This document shows positions 1-8,734 of a stretch of 53,335 bases of DNA, piece by piece. Location of the stretch: NCBI GenBank assembly GCA_900549825.1, contig URQB01000016.1, forward strand, positions 1 to 53,335, given 5' to 3'. The notes below the pieces were generated by a model that was not told the origin of the DNA, did no database searches, and saw only the letters and a list, made by a program, of their open reading frames with translations. Position numbers and translations under genes: made by a program. Source of the stretch: an uncultured Oscillospiraceae bacterium. Lineage in GTDB: Bacteria; Bacillota; Clostridia; Oscillospirales; Acutalibacteraceae. Numbering within the stretch: position 1 is the first letter of the stretch; each line of letters opens with the position of its first letter.

Positions 1-27
1 CCCGTTTTTTCACCGCGCGAGACGCGA

Positions 28-236
28 TGAAAAAATCCCCTCACGAGCCACGCAGTGAGCAAAGCGATATGCTGCCTTGGCCTTCAGATAGGTTTTAGAG
101 ATACAGTCAGTTGCAGGTCATATATGGCTTCGAAAACCTTTCGTAATCTGTAGCCGACGGCGAAGATAAAACCTGTCGGCAGGCCAAGGCAGCAAGTTCC
201 ACCCACTTATTGCGTGCACGTGAGGGGATTTTTTTG
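28..236 (+). ncRNA. Candidate structured RNA (or oriT-like fold) of nested stems
   Basis: No open frame is convincing here, but long complementary arms nest inside each other. 30-45 pairs with 219-234 (16 bp, perfect), 50-59 with 206-215 (10 bp), 71-83 with 181-193 (13 bp, perfect), 90-96 with 133-139 (7 bp, flanked by 85-89/146-150), and 153-160 with 172-180 (8 bp, one bulge). The only non-Watson-Crick positions are G-T on the plus strand, which would be G-U in a plus-strand RNA. The first stem can be extended by two more wobbles. I do not recognise the family. It could be a structured ncRNA or the folded transfer origin of an integrative element, since a ribbon-helix-helix gene follows. The window edge may cut it. 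Confidence 0.5.
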
Positions 237-254
237 ATCCGCAGAGCAAAAAAA

Positions 255-308
255 CGAACCTTTCCATGTGTCTGAGGCGGCGTGAGCCGCCGAGTTTGGG
301 AAGGTTCG
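255..308 (+). other. Hairpin with GNRA-type tetraloop
   Basis: An 11-bp outer stem (255-265 with 298-308, one G-T) encloses a 6-bp GC stem (276-281 with 286-291) closed by GTGA, a GNRA tetraloop if read as RNA. The wobble and the tetraloop both favour the plus strand. It follows the nested element at 28-236 and probably belongs to the same structured region. Confidence 0.5.
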
Positions 309-354
309 CCGAACGGGTCCGGTCGTGTCTCGATCTTGCCGCTGCCGCAGTGCC

Positions 355-399
355 GTGCAAAAATTGTTCTTTTGCACCCTTTTCCAACTAGGGAAAAGG
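355..399 (+). other. Two consecutive small hairpins
   Basis: 355-362 pairs with 370-377 (GTGCAAAA with TTTTGCAC) and the adjacent 378-385 pairs with 392-399 (CCTTTTCC with GGAAAAGG). They sit between the GNRA hairpin and the ribbon-helix-helix gene. Neither has a T-tract typical of a terminator, so they more likely extend the folded region upstream. From 400 to 515 I see nothing else except the ribosome binding site of the next gene. Confidence 0.5.
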
Positions 400-515
400 C
401 GTGGGCCCGCGCGGCCTGAGCGCGTACCGATTTCCCGATCCGTGATTTAAGATGACCAACGAACGTGCCACAAAATGATAAGATAAATTTGGGCTACGAA
501 AGTGAGGTGAAATGA

Positions 516-695
516 TTGCCCGAAAAAAAGAAAATGGGGCGTCCCACTGACAATCCCAAAGGCATTTCCACACACGTCCGACTTGACGCCGAATGCAATA
601 CAATTCTTGATGCATACTGCAAACAAACACAAGTGCCGAGGACAGAGGCGATCCGCCGGGGGATTAAAAAGTTGAAGGACGACCTCAAAAAATGA
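516..695 (+). CDS. Small ribbon-helix-helix DNA-binding protein
   Basis: This 59-residue basic protein opens with a MGRPTDNPKG segment. A short strand with an RLDAE motif follows, then two helices ending in TEAIRRGIKKLKDDLKK. That is the layout of small ribbon-helix-helix repressors and relaxosome accessory proteins common on clostridial mobile elements. The TTG at 516 is chosen because GAGGTG lies six bases upstream; an in-frame ATG at 534 is the alternative. Its stop overlaps the ATG of the broken mini-gene at 692, so the two were probably co-translated. The folded region upstream suggests autoregulation or a role at a transfer origin, but this is inference. Confidence 0.72.
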   Translation: MPEKKKMGRPTDNPKGISTHVRLDAECNTILDAYCKQTQVPRTEAIRRGIKKLKDDLKK

Positions 696-863
696 AAGGA
701 AGCGGCTCTTCCCCGTCAAAGTCGAAGCCACTTCCAGTACCGACAACCGCCAGAAGGCGAATTGCAGCGTAAATATTATACCATGCGCGGCAATTCCTTT
801 CAAGCATTTGAAAAACGGCTGTTGCGTTTGTTGGAAAACGACTTAGAAAGGAAAAAGCCATGA
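692..863 (+). pseudogene. Frameshifted mini-gene of about 56 residues
   Basis: An ATG at 692 overlaps the preceding stop (ATGA) and opens a frame beginning MKGSGSSPSKSKPLPVP, which ends at a TAA at 770-772. Dropping the single T at 770 lets the frame run on through a protein-like segment (KYYTMRGNSFQAFEKRLL and onward) to a TGA at 861-863. That stop in turn overlaps the ATG of the next gene. ATGA coupling at both ends of the repaired frame argues for one ancestral gene between its neighbours, broken by a one-base insertion. Programmed frameshifting, or two separate tiny peptides, cannot be excluded. I know of no function. Confidence 0.5.
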
Positions 864-1159
864 GTTTATTTGTATCCGATTTCTTGAATGGCCGGATTGA
901 GTACGTTATGCAAAACCTCTGCAAAACAAACGGTGACTATGCGCTGGCCATGGAAAAAAAGAAAATGCTGTATCAAAACATTGAACCGATTATTCAGCGA
1001 CGTGGAGAGCTCAACATTACCGCGGGCGACTGCATGGACTTCTGCGAGTATTTTGAAAACGACTTTACCACCGCTGCGATCCTCCAGCAGGCATTGTACA
1101 GGCAGGGATATCTTGATTGTGCACAATTGCTCGCTATGCTGTTGGGCAAAGGTGAATAA
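860..1159 (+). CDS. Small hypothetical protein of accessory-element type
   Basis: This 99-residue soluble, acidic and largely helical protein has no signal peptide or membrane segment. It has the look of small Firmicutes proteins of unknown function found on integrative elements, ending in a helix with YRQGYLDCAQLLAMLL. The start ATG has GAAAGGA eight bases upstream and overlaps the stop of the frameshifted mini-gene, so it appears to be the third gene of a coupled mini-operon after the ribbon-helix-helix gene. I do not recognise a catalytic motif and assign no function. Confidence 0.6.
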   Translation: MSLFVSDFLNGRIEYVMQNLCKTNGDYALAMEKKKMLYQNIEPIIQRRGELNITAGDCMDFCEYFENDFTTAAILQQALYRQGYLDCAQLLAMLLGKGE

Positions 1160-1174
1160 AAATCCACTCACAAA

Positions 1175-1207
1175 AAAGGAATCCGGCCGTTTCCGCCGGA
1201 TTCCTTT
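1175..1207. terminator. Bidirectional terminator between convergent genes
   Basis: A 13-bp perfect stem (1175-1187 with 1195-1207), with A/T runs at its ends, lies between the small plus-strand gene ending at 1159 and the amidohydrolase whose stop is at 1213. Confidence 0.8.
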
Positions 1208-1212
1208 GCTAT

Positions 1213-2004
1213 TTATCGTTGGTATTTCGCCAGCAGCCGTTCCATATTCCCATGCAGGATCAGCTCCCGCTCCTCCCCCGTCATCGGCACAAGCTGAAGC
1301 TTCTCCAATTCGTCCTGCGGGTTCCACATCGGGTAATCCGTCCCGAACAGCACGTGGTCCACGCCGAAAATATCGATCAGCTCCCGCACCTGATGCGGCG
1401 TCAATATAAACTGGCTGCTGGAGGTATCCACATACACATTCTTGAGCGCCAGGCTCAGCGCGCCGTTTTCCCACTCGGAATAGCCGCCGAAATGCGCCGC
1501 GATCACATCGAGCTTCGGGAACCGGTCGATCATTTTGGCCAGCCGCCAGGGCTTCGAATACTCCGTGCGGCTGTCGCCCGTATGTATCAGCAGCGGCATG
1601 CGCCCCTCGATTGCCTCATAGATCGGGAACGCCTTCTCATCGTCGAGATGGAATTGCTGAAAATCGGGGTGGAGCTTTACGCCGGCAAGCCCCATTTGAA
1701 TGGCTTCTTCCACTTGTTGTGAGATGTGGTCGCTATCCGGATGCAGCGCGGCAAACCCGATCAGACGATCCGGATGGAGCCGCACCTGCTCTGCGATAAA
1801 GGCATTGATGGAATCGACCTGTTCTGCCTTTGTCGCCACAGAATGCACCACAAAGCGATCCACCCCATACTGATCGCCCCAGCGCAGGAGGTTTTCCACC
1901 GTGCCGTCCGCCGCCATGGAGCAGCCGTAAAAATGGCCGATGTTGTCCGTCGCCTTGCGCGCAATTTTTTCCGGGAAGATATGCGCGTGTACATCGATGA
2001 CCAT
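1213..2004 (-). CDS. Amidohydrolase family metal-dependent hydrolase
   Basis: This 263-residue protein has the amidohydrolase-2 (ACMSD-like) TIM-barrel pattern. Metal ligands appear in order: the N-terminal DVHAH (His6 and His8), then LLIHTGD, AAHFGG and LFGTDYPMW, supplying later His residues and the terminal Asp. KLHP near the middle is also typical. The family hydrolyses C-N bonds or decarboxylates cyclic acids; the substrate cannot be read from the sequence. It lies 40 bases downstream of the topoisomerase A-subunit gene on the same strand and may be transcribed with it, though no functional link is obvious. It ends at the bidirectional terminator. Confidence 0.82.
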   Translation of the reverse strand: MVIDVHAHIFPEKIARKATDNIGHFYGCSMAADGTVENLLRWGDQYGVDRFVVHSVATKAEQVDSINAFIAEQVRLHPDRLIGFAALHPDSDHISQQVEEAIQMGLAGVKLHPDFQQFHLDDEKAFPIYEAIEGRMPLLIHTGDSRTEYSKPWRLAKMIDRFPKLDVIAAHFGGYSEWENGALSLALKNVYVDTSSSQFILTPHQVRELIDIFGVDHVLFGTDYPMWNPQDELEKLQLVPMTGEERELILHGNMERLLAKYQR

Positions 2005-2043
2005 AGGAATCCTTCTTTCTCAATTGAAACAAGCCTGATTGCC

Positions 2044-4287
2044 TTATTTGAGTGCAAGCTGCTCGCCCTCGTCCTCTGCGCTGGGCAGCGCGCCTGCGGC
2101 AGGCAAATTCTTCGTGCGATAGCGGTGTGGCTTTGCAAACTCCCCTTCTTGATAATCCCGCACACGCAGCAGCTTCTGGCCGCGCTTGAGCGTCATCACG
2201 GCTACGCCGATGGTATCCTTCGTCGTCTTTGGAGCAATCGCACCCGTATGCAGCAGCAGCAACCGCCCTGCGCTCGACTGGAGCACCAGCTCGCAATCCT
2301 CCGCGATGAAGCGGGCGGCTGCCAGCGGGGATTTATCGGAATAGGCCTTCACAAGCTTTTTGCGGTTCGTCTTCGTTTCATAGGCGGAAAGCTCCACCTT
2401 GGCAACCTTGCCGTTTTCAAAGAAGAAAAGCATAAATCCGCTGTAATCCTTCGTCACGGCCATATAGACGATGCTCTCCCCTTCCTCCATTCCCAGCTTC
2501 GCGGGAACGAAATCGCCGAGGACACTCGCCTTTGTATCATCGAAATCAGACACCTTGGCCTTATACACCTGGCAACGGTTGGTAAAGAACAAAAGCTCGC
2601 GGCTGTTCGTCGATTCCATCGTCTGCGTGATCTCGTCGCCATCCTTGCGCTTTTGTTCCCCGCTCATGCGCAGGGACAAGGGCGTGATCTTTTTGAAATA
2701 GCCGTCGCGCGTGAGGAACAGATGCACCGGGTAATCCGGCGTATCCTCCTCTTCCTCCTCTACGACGACGTCCGCCGCATAGATCAGCTCGCTGCGGCGG
2801 GGCTGGCTGTATTTCTCGATGACATCCCGCAGCTCGCCGATGATGATCTGCTGGATCTTCCGGCGGTGGGCCAGAATGTCCTCCATCTCGGCGATCTCTT
2901 TTTCCAGACGGTCGATATCCTCTGTCCGCTTCAAAATATACTCACGGTTTAAGTGGCGCAGCTTGATCTCCGCCACATATTCCGCCTGCGTCTCGTCGAT
3001 CCCGAAGCCGATCATCAGGTTGGGGACGACCTCGCTCTCCTCCTCCGTCTGGCGAATGATCCGGATTGCCTTGTCGATATCCAGCAGGATTTTGGCAAGG
3101 CCCTGCAAGAGATGGAGCTTATCCTTGCTCTTGGTCAGGTCATAGAAAGTGCGCCGCCTCACACATTCTACACGGAAGGCAATCCACTCGTTGAGCAGCT
3201 CCTTCACGCCGAGCACGCGCGGCACGCCTGCGATCAGCACATTGAAGTTGCAGGAAAAGGTATCCTCTAACGGTGTGATGCGGAAAAGCTTCTGCATGAG
3301 CTTCTCCGGGTCCACGCCGCGCTTGAGGTCGATGGTCAGCTTCATACCGGCAAGGCCCGTTTCATCGCGCACATCGCTGATCTCGCGGATGACGCCCGCC
3401 TTGACGCGATCGATCATTTTATCAATGATCGCCTCGATCGTGGTCGTCGGCGGGATCTGGGTGACGTCAATACAGTTGTTGGCCTTATCGTAGGCGTATT
3501 TCGCACGCACGCGGATACCGCCGCGACCGGTGCGGTAGATATTCTCCATCTCCGCGCGGTCGTAGAGGATCAAGCCGCCGCCCGTGAAATCCGGCGCCTT
3601 GAGCGTATCGGCCACGTCATGCTCCTCATTCTGCATGAGCGCAATCGTCGTCTCGCAGACCTCCTTGAGGTTAAAGGGGCAGATGGAGCTCGCCATGCCG
3701 ACGGCGATGCCCGTATTCGCGTTGACCAGAATCGACGGGAAGGTAACCGGAAGCAACGTCGGCTCTTTGAGCTTGCCGTCGTAATTATCCACGAAATCAA
3801 CCGTATCCTTGTCGATATCGCGGAACAGCTCGTTGCAGATCGGGTCGAGCTTTGCCTCTGTGTAACGGGAGGCGGCCCACTGCATATCGCGGGAATACGC
3901 CTTGCCGAAATTGCCCTTGGAATCGACATACGGGTGCAGGAGCGCCTCATACCCGCGGGAGAGGCGCACCATGGTATCATAAATCGCCGCGTCGCCATGG
4001 GGGTTGAGCTTCATCGTGCTGCCGACGATATTGGCCGATTTGGTACGGGAGCCGGTCAAAAGCCCCATCTTATACATTGTGTATAAAATCTTCCGATGTG
4101 AGGGCTTAAAGCCGTCGATCTCCGGGATTGCGCGGGATAAAATCACGCTCATCGCATAGGGCATGTAGTTTGTCTCCAGTGTCTCTGTAATGCGCTGGTT
4201 GACCACCTCGCCCGCGCCCAGGATATGGGCGTTGACATTGACCTCTGGTTTTTTCTCCGTATTCTTTTTACCTTTTCTAGGAGCCAT
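2044..4287 (-). CDS. parC: Type II DNA topoisomerase, A subunit (ParC/GyrA-like)
   Basis: A 747-residue subunit that makes the double-strand break and passes DNA in an ATP-driven type II topoisomerase. The winged-helix domain carries the quinolone region (PHGDAAIYDTMVRLSR, about 96-111) and the catalytic tyrosine in AASRYTEAKL (Tyr142). Tower and coiled-coil regions follow (about 360-480) and a shortened C-terminal beta-propeller part. It is divergent from canonical gyrase: the usual Ser after HGD is Ala100, and I do not see a clear GyrA box. The partner B subunit lies directly upstream (4377-6368). Such a pair is probably the second topoisomerase of a clostridium, with canonical gyrAB elsewhere; that is inference. 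The name parC is by position and family. Confidence 0.88.
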   Translation of the reverse strand: MAPRKGKKNTEKKPEVNVNAHILGAGEVVNQRITETLETNYMPYAMSVILSRAIPEIDGFKPSHRKILYTMYKMGLLTGSRTKSANIVGSTMKLNPHGDAAIYDTMVRLSRGYEALLHPYVDSKGNFGKAYSRDMQWAASRYTEAKLDPICNELFRDIDKDTVDFVDNYDGKLKEPTLLPVTFPSILVNANTGIAVGMASSICPFNLKEVCETTIALMQNEEHDVADTLKAPDFTGGGLILYDRAEMENIYRTGRGGIRVRAKYAYDKANNCIDVTQIPPTTTIEAIIDKMIDRVKAGVIREISDVRDETGLAGMKLTIDLKRGVDPEKLMQKLFRITPLEDTFSCNFNVLIAGVPRVLGVKELLNEWIAFRVECVRRRTFYDLTKSKDKLHLLQGLAKILLDIDKAIRIIRQTEEESEVVPNLMIGFGIDETQAEYVAEIKLRHLNREYILKRTEDIDRLEKEIAEMEDILAHRRKIQQIIIGELRDVIEKYSQPRRSELIYAADVVVEEEEEDTPDYPVHLFLTRDGYFKKITPLSLRMSGEQKRKDGDEITQTMESTNSRELLFFTNRCQVYKAKVSDFDDTKASVLGDFVPAKLGMEEGESIVYMAVTKDYSGFMLFFFENGKVAKVELSAYETKTNRKKLVKAYSDKSPLAAARFIAEDCELVLQSSAGRLLLLHTGAIAPKTTKDTIGVAVMTLKRGQKLLRVRDYQEGEFAKPHRYRTKNLPAAGALPSAEDEGEQLALK

Positions 4288-4376
4288 ATGAAATGTCCAT
4301 CCTTTCGCAGCCGGAAAGAAAGCGTATGTCTCTTTTCAACTGTTTGCCTTAGCACGCATCCTGACCGTCCGTTGTT

Positions 4377-6368
4377 TCAACTTACGTCCGTCAAATCCAG
4401 ATACAGGTGCCCGTTATCCGCGATATGCGTTTTGCGCGCCGCCAGATTGTTGCCCAGCAGCATATCGAACATCCGGGAGGTCTCCGCTGCCGCGTCCGGC
4501 TCGATTTTGATAAGCCTTCGCGTGGCCGGGTTCATCGTGGTCAGGCTCATCATGTCCGCGTCGTTTTCGCCAAGGCCCTTGGAGCGCTGGATATCCGGCT
4601 TCGGGCGGCAGTCGCCAAGCTCTGCGAGCACGTCGGCCTTTTCCTTCTCCGTATAGGCGAACCACGTCTGTCCTTTATAATTAATCTCATATAACGGAGA
4701 TTCCGCAATGAATACTTTCCCCTCGTCGATGAGCGTCGGCATCAGGCGGTAGATCATCGTGAGCACCAGGGTGCGGATCTGGAAGCCATCTACATCCGCA
4801 TCCGTGCAGATGATGACCTTATTCCACCGAAGCAGGTCCAAATGGAAGGAGGAAAGCTCCTTGCTCGCCTTGCTTCTGACCTCCACGCCGCAGCCGAGGA
4901 TCTTAATCAGATCCGTAATGATCTCGCTTTTGAAAATCTTATCATATTCGCATTTCAGGCAGTTGAGGATTTTGCCGCGCAGTGGGATGATCGCCTGAAA
5001 ATCCGGGTCGCGCGCCTGCTTGCAGGAGCCGAGCGCCGAATCGCCCTCCACGATGAAGAGCTCCCGCTGCGCAACGTCCTTGCTGCGGCAGTCAACGAAC
5101 TTTGCCACGCGGTTGGTCAGATCGTTGGAGCTTTGCAGCGTTTTTTTGAGATTTTGCCTTGTCGTCTCCGCCTTGATGCGGCTTCGCATATTGATGAGCA
5201 CCTGCTCAGCGATCTTGTCGGCCTCCAGGCGGTTCTCGATGAAATAGACCTCAAGCTGATGGCGCAGGAAATCCGTCATGGCCTCCTGAATGAATTTGTT
5301 GGTGATGGCCTTCTTCGTCTGGTTCTCATAGGAGGTCTGGGTGGAGAAGGAGGAGATCACGAGGATCAGGCAGTCCTCAACATCCTGAAAGCTTACCTTG
5401 CTGTCGCTCTTGAGATACTTGCTGTTTTGCTTGAGATAGGCGTCAATCTGGGAAACAAAGGCGCTGCGCGCTGCCTTCTCCGGCGCGCCGCCATGCTCCA
5501 GAAAGCTGGAATTGTGATAGTATTCCTTCATCTGTTTTTTATTGGAGAAGCAGAGGGCTGCGTTGATCTTTACCTTGTAATCGGGCTTGTCCGCGCGGTC
5601 GCGGCCCTTACGCTCCGTCTGCCAGAACTGCACGCTGCTGAAAGCCTCTTCCCCTGCGAACTCCTTCACATAGTCGGAAATGCCGTTTTCATAGAAATAC
5701 TCGTAGGTATCAAAGCCCTTCTCCGTCTGATCCCGCAGGACAAAGCGCACCCCGGCATTCACGACAGACTGCCGCTTAATCGTCTCCTGATAATACTCCA
5801 GCGGCACGTTGATATCCGTAAAGACCTTCAGATCGGGCCGCCAACGGATGGTGGAGCCGGTATCCTTCTTTTTATAAGGCTCCCTGCTTAAAGCTCCGGC
5901 TGGCTCGCCATGCTCAAAATGCATTTGATAGCACCAGCCATCCCGGTGCACCTCTGCGTCCATATACTCCGAGGAATACTGCGTGGCGCAGAGGCCCAGG
6001 CCGTTGAGGCCGAGCGAATATTCATAGCTGCCGTCGCTGTCGTTGGTGTTGTATTTGCCGCCCGCATAGAGCTCGCAGAAAACGAGCTCCCAGTTGAACT
6101 TGCCTTCATTCTCATTGTAATCCATCGGAATGCCGCGGCCGAAATCCTGCACCTCGATCGAGCCGTCGATATAGCGGGTCACCACAATCTTGTCGCCGAA
6201 GCCCTCACGCGCCTCATCAATGGAGTTGGAGAGAATTTCAAAGATCGAGTGCTCGCAGCCCTCCAGCCCGTCCGAGCCAAAGATAACGGCCGGACGCTTG
6301 CGCACCCGGTCCGCCCCTTTGAGCGATGTAATATTTTCATTGCCATAGCTGGCCTTTTTCCTGGGCAT
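4377..6368 (-). CDS. parE: Type II DNA topoisomerase, B subunit (ParE/GyrB-like)
   Basis: A 663-residue ATPase subunit. The GHKL ATP pocket shows EILSNSIDEA (Asn and Asp for Mg-ATP), DFGRGIPMD and GLNGLGLCAT. A transducer region follows with QTK. The TOPRIM half contains EGDSALG, PLRGKILN and TDADVDGFQIRTL, and QRSKGLGE comes near the end. Small departures from canonical GyrB (GFQIRT for GAHIRT, QRSKGLGE for QRYKGLGE) match the divergence of its partner. It heads the parE-parC pair and is preceded by a promoter at 6502-6531. The ATG start places the usual short tail before the ATPase domain. Confidence 0.88.
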   Translation of the reverse strand: MPRKKASYGNENITSLKGADRVRKRPAVIFGSDGLEGCEHSIFEILSNSIDEAREGFGDKIVVTRYIDGSIEVQDFGRGIPMDYNENEGKFNWELVFCELYAGGKYNTNDSDGSYEYSLGLNGLGLCATQYSSEYMDAEVHRDGWCYQMHFEHGEPAGALSREPYKKKDTGSTIRWRPDLKVFTDINVPLEYYQETIKRQSVVNAGVRFVLRDQTEKGFDTYEYFYENGISDYVKEFAGEEAFSSVQFWQTERKGRDRADKPDYKVKINAALCFSNKKQMKEYYHNSSFLEHGGAPEKAARSAFVSQIDAYLKQNSKYLKSDSKVSFQDVEDCLILVISSFSTQTSYENQTKKAITNKFIQEAMTDFLRHQLEVYFIENRLEADKIAEQVLINMRSRIKAETTRQNLKKTLQSSNDLTNRVAKFVDCRSKDVAQRELFIVEGDSALGSCKQARDPDFQAIIPLRGKILNCLKCEYDKIFKSEIITDLIKILGCGVEVRSKASKELSSFHLDLLRWNKVIICTDADVDGFQIRTLVLTMIYRLMPTLIDEGKVFIAESPLYEINYKGQTWFAYTEKEKADVLAELGDCRPKPDIQRSKGLGENDADMMSLTTMNPATRRLIKIEPDAAAETSRMFDMLLGNNLAARKTHIADNGHLYLDLTDVS

Positions 6369-6501
6369 TTAACCGGTCATCCTTTCGCAGAAAGAAGAAG
6401 CGCTTTCCAAACGATCATACGCTGCATGAAAAGGAATTCATGCCGCCTTCTCTTTCCTTTTCGGGAATATAAATACAAAAATTTCCTTTTATCAGAATAC
6501 T

Positions 6502-6531
6502 ACTTTACACGATATCTTGGGTCTGTGTCAA
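6502..6531 (-). promoter_or_regulatory. Sigma-A type promoter for parE-parC
   Basis: On the minus strand TTGACA (6526-6531) is followed after 18 bases by TAAAGT (6502-6507). It sits about 130 bases upstream of the B-subunit start. The leader contains a small hairpin at 6422-6441 (GCATGAA pairing with TTCATGC). Confidence 0.55.
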
Positions 6532-6631
6532 GGGCAAGGGCCAAGATACCGGGCCAATTCGCTGGAAAAGGCGGATATGCACCTGCAGAAATTGTTATAA
6601 AATGGAATAATCTGACGGCATCCAAACGCAG

Positions 6632-6674
6632 AAAAGAGCCTGAACCACGCCGGACACCCAGCGGCTTCAGGCTC
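6632..6674 (-). terminator. Rho-independent terminator of ftsH
   Basis: Minus-strand GAGCCTGAAGCC pairs with GGTTCAGGCTC across a short loop, followed by TTTTC. It lies 21 bases past the ftsH stop. The rest of the 6369-6694 gap holds the parE promoter and its leader. Confidence 0.85.
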
Positions 6675-6694
6675 TCTCTATCATCGTTCAGGAG

Positions 6695-8686
6695 TCAGAC
6701 ACCCTCAGGCGGCTGATCATCCGCGGAAGTCTCCGGCTCCTGCGCCGGTTCCTCCACCACGTCCGGCCCGGTCTTCGGCGGGAACTCCTGCGCCGGAAGC
6801 TGTTCCGTCTCATCCATCGGCTCCATCTCGATCGTATCGTTCGTCATGAGCTCTTTGAAGAGGTCGCCGTCCACCTTCTCGTGGTTATACAGGTAATGGG
6901 CAACCTTATGCAGCTTATCCTGATGCTCCTCCAGAATGGAGCGGCAGCGGTTATAGGCATTGACGATGATGCGGTTGATCTCCTCATCGATTTCGGATGC
7001 CACATTTTCGGAATAGTTGCGCGTATGGCTGAAGTCGCGGCCGAGAAACACCTCGTCGTTCCCGGAGCCGAAGGCAATCGGGCCAAGCGTTTCACTCATG
7101 CCGTATTTGGTGACCATCTTGCGCGCAATCTCCGTGGCGCGCTCGATATCGTTGGACGCACCGGTGGAAATATCGCCGAGGATCAGCGCTTCCGCCACTC
7201 GCCCGCCGAGCAGGACAACGAGCTCATCGAGCATATCGTTTTTGGAGGTATAGCTCTTATCCTCCTTCGGCATGGACATCGTATAGCCGCCCGCCATACC
7301 GCGCGGGATAATGGAAATCTGATGGACGGGATCCTGACTCGGCAGGAAGAAGGTTGCGACAGCATGGCCCGCCTCATGATAAGCGGTCAGCTTCTTCTCC
7401 TTGCTGCTCATCTTATGGGACTTTTTCTCCGTGCCGACAACGACCTTGATCGTCGCTTCCTCGATCTCCGCCATCGTGATCGCCTTCTGATTCCGGCGTG
7501 CGGCAAGCAGTGCCGCTTCATTCAGAAGATTCTCGAGGTCTGCGCCCGTAAATCCTACGGTGGAACGCGCAATGACATTCAGATCGACATCCGGGGCCAA
7601 AGGTTTCCCCTTGGCATGGACCTTCAGGATCGCCTCGCGGCCCTTGAGATCCGGATAGCCAACCGTGACCTGACGGTCAAACCGGCCGGGGCGCAGCAGT
7701 GCCGGGTCGAGGATATCCGGGCGGTTCGTCGCCGCAATGATGATAACGCCCTCATTTGCGCCGAAGCCATCCATCTCAACAAGCAGCTGGTTCAACGTCT
7801 GCTCGCGCTCATCATGTCCGCCGCCCATGCCGGCGCCGCGATGACGGCCAACCGCGTCGATCTCATCGATGAAGATGATCGCCGGAGAATTCTTTTTGGC
7901 CTGCTCAAACAGGTCGCGCACGCGGGACGCACCCACGCCGACATACATCTCTACGAAATCCGAGCCGGAAATCGAGAAAAACGGCACGTTTGCCTCGCCT
8001 GCCACCGCGCGGGCCAGCAGCGTCTTACCGGTACCGGGAGGGCCGACGAGCAATACGCCCTTCGGAATACGAGCGCCCAGATCGTTGAATTTACGCGGCT
8101 CCTTGAGGAATGCAACGATTTCGGAAAGCTCTTCCTTTTCCTCGTCCGCGCCCGCAACGTCGGCAAAGGTGGTCTTGCGCTTCTCATCCTTGACCTGCTT
8201 GACACGCGCCTTGCCGAAGCTCATCGTCCGGTTCGTCTCGTTGGTCATCGTCTGATTCATGCGGCGCGTCATATAGACTAGGCCGCCGATCAGCAGCACG
8301 ATCATCAGCGCCGTCGGCAGGAGGCTTACCCACCAGGAATTGGCGCTCCCCGCTTCCATATCGTATTTGATGGGAGCGTCCGGATGCGCTTTATTGTAAT
8401 CGCGCACAGACTCATGAACATCTTCAATGAACAGATTTGCATTGGGAACCGTGTATTTCTGCCACTCGCTGCTGCCCTTGAGCTGATACTCCAACACACG
8501 GCTGCTTAAATTAAAACGATAGGCGGTCACCTCGCCCTGATCGAAATACTGGACGATCTGATAATATTCCGTCTTCACCCGGTTCTGCGTCGTGGTAAAG
8601 AAAGACAGCGCCAGAATCAATACGACCGGCAGCAATAAATACGGCAGGAAAACACGCCAGTTCCTTTTCTTATCCAAGTTAATCAA
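6695..8686 (-). CDS. ftsH: ATP-dependent zinc metalloprotease FtsH
   Basis: A 663-residue membrane-anchored AAA+ protease that degrades misfolded and regulatory membrane proteins. Two membrane segments (about 11-30 and 119-139) flank an extracytoplasmic domain. The AAA module has GPPGTGKT (about 215-222), IIFIDEID (about 270-277) and the second region of homology around NRPDILDPALLRPGRFDR. The protease domain has the zinc motif HEAGH (437-441) and a later acidic ligand in LGGRVAEALILGDISTGASND. The C-terminus is acidic and rich in Pro and Glu. It follows hpt and tilS, the usual Firmicutes tilS-hpt-ftsH order. Confidence 0.97.
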   Translation of the reverse strand: MINLDKKRNWRVFLPYLLLPVVLILALSFFTTTQNRVKTEYYQIVQYFDQGEVTAYRFNLSSRVLEYQLKGSSEWQKYTVPNANLFIEDVHESVRDYNKAHPDAPIKYDMEAGSANSWWVSLLPTALMIVLLIGGLVYMTRRMNQTMTNETNRTMSFGKARVKQVKDEKRKTTFADVAGADEEKEELSEIVAFLKEPRKFNDLGARIPKGVLLVGPPGTGKTLLARAVAGEANVPFFSISGSDFVEMYVGVGASRVRDLFEQAKKNSPAIIFIDEIDAVGRHRGAGMGGGHDEREQTLNQLLVEMDGFGANEGVIIIAATNRPDILDPALLRPGRFDRQVTVGYPDLKGREAILKVHAKGKPLAPDVDLNVIARSTVGFTGADLENLLNEAALLAARRNQKAITMAEIEEATIKVVVGTEKKSHKMSSKEKKLTAYHEAGHAVATFFLPSQDPVHQISIIPRGMAGGYTMSMPKEDKSYTSKNDMLDELVVLLGGRVAEALILGDISTGASNDIERATEIARKMVTKYGMSETLGPIAFGSGNDEVFLGRDFSHTRNYSENVASEIDEEINRIIVNAYNRCRSILEEHQDKLHKVAHYLYNHEKVDGDLFKELMTNDTIEMEPMDETEQLPAQEFPPKTGPDVVEEPAQEPETSADDQPPEGV

Positions 8687-8734
8687 TCACTCCTTCAGCT
8701 ATCTTGCCCAAAACGGCAGATTTCATCAATGCAA

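Noticed and set aside
1726..2952. Plus-strand frame of 408 codons opposite the topoisomerase and amidohydrolase genes
   Set aside because: It crosses two genes on the other strand and has no recognisable domain, so it is a shadow frame.
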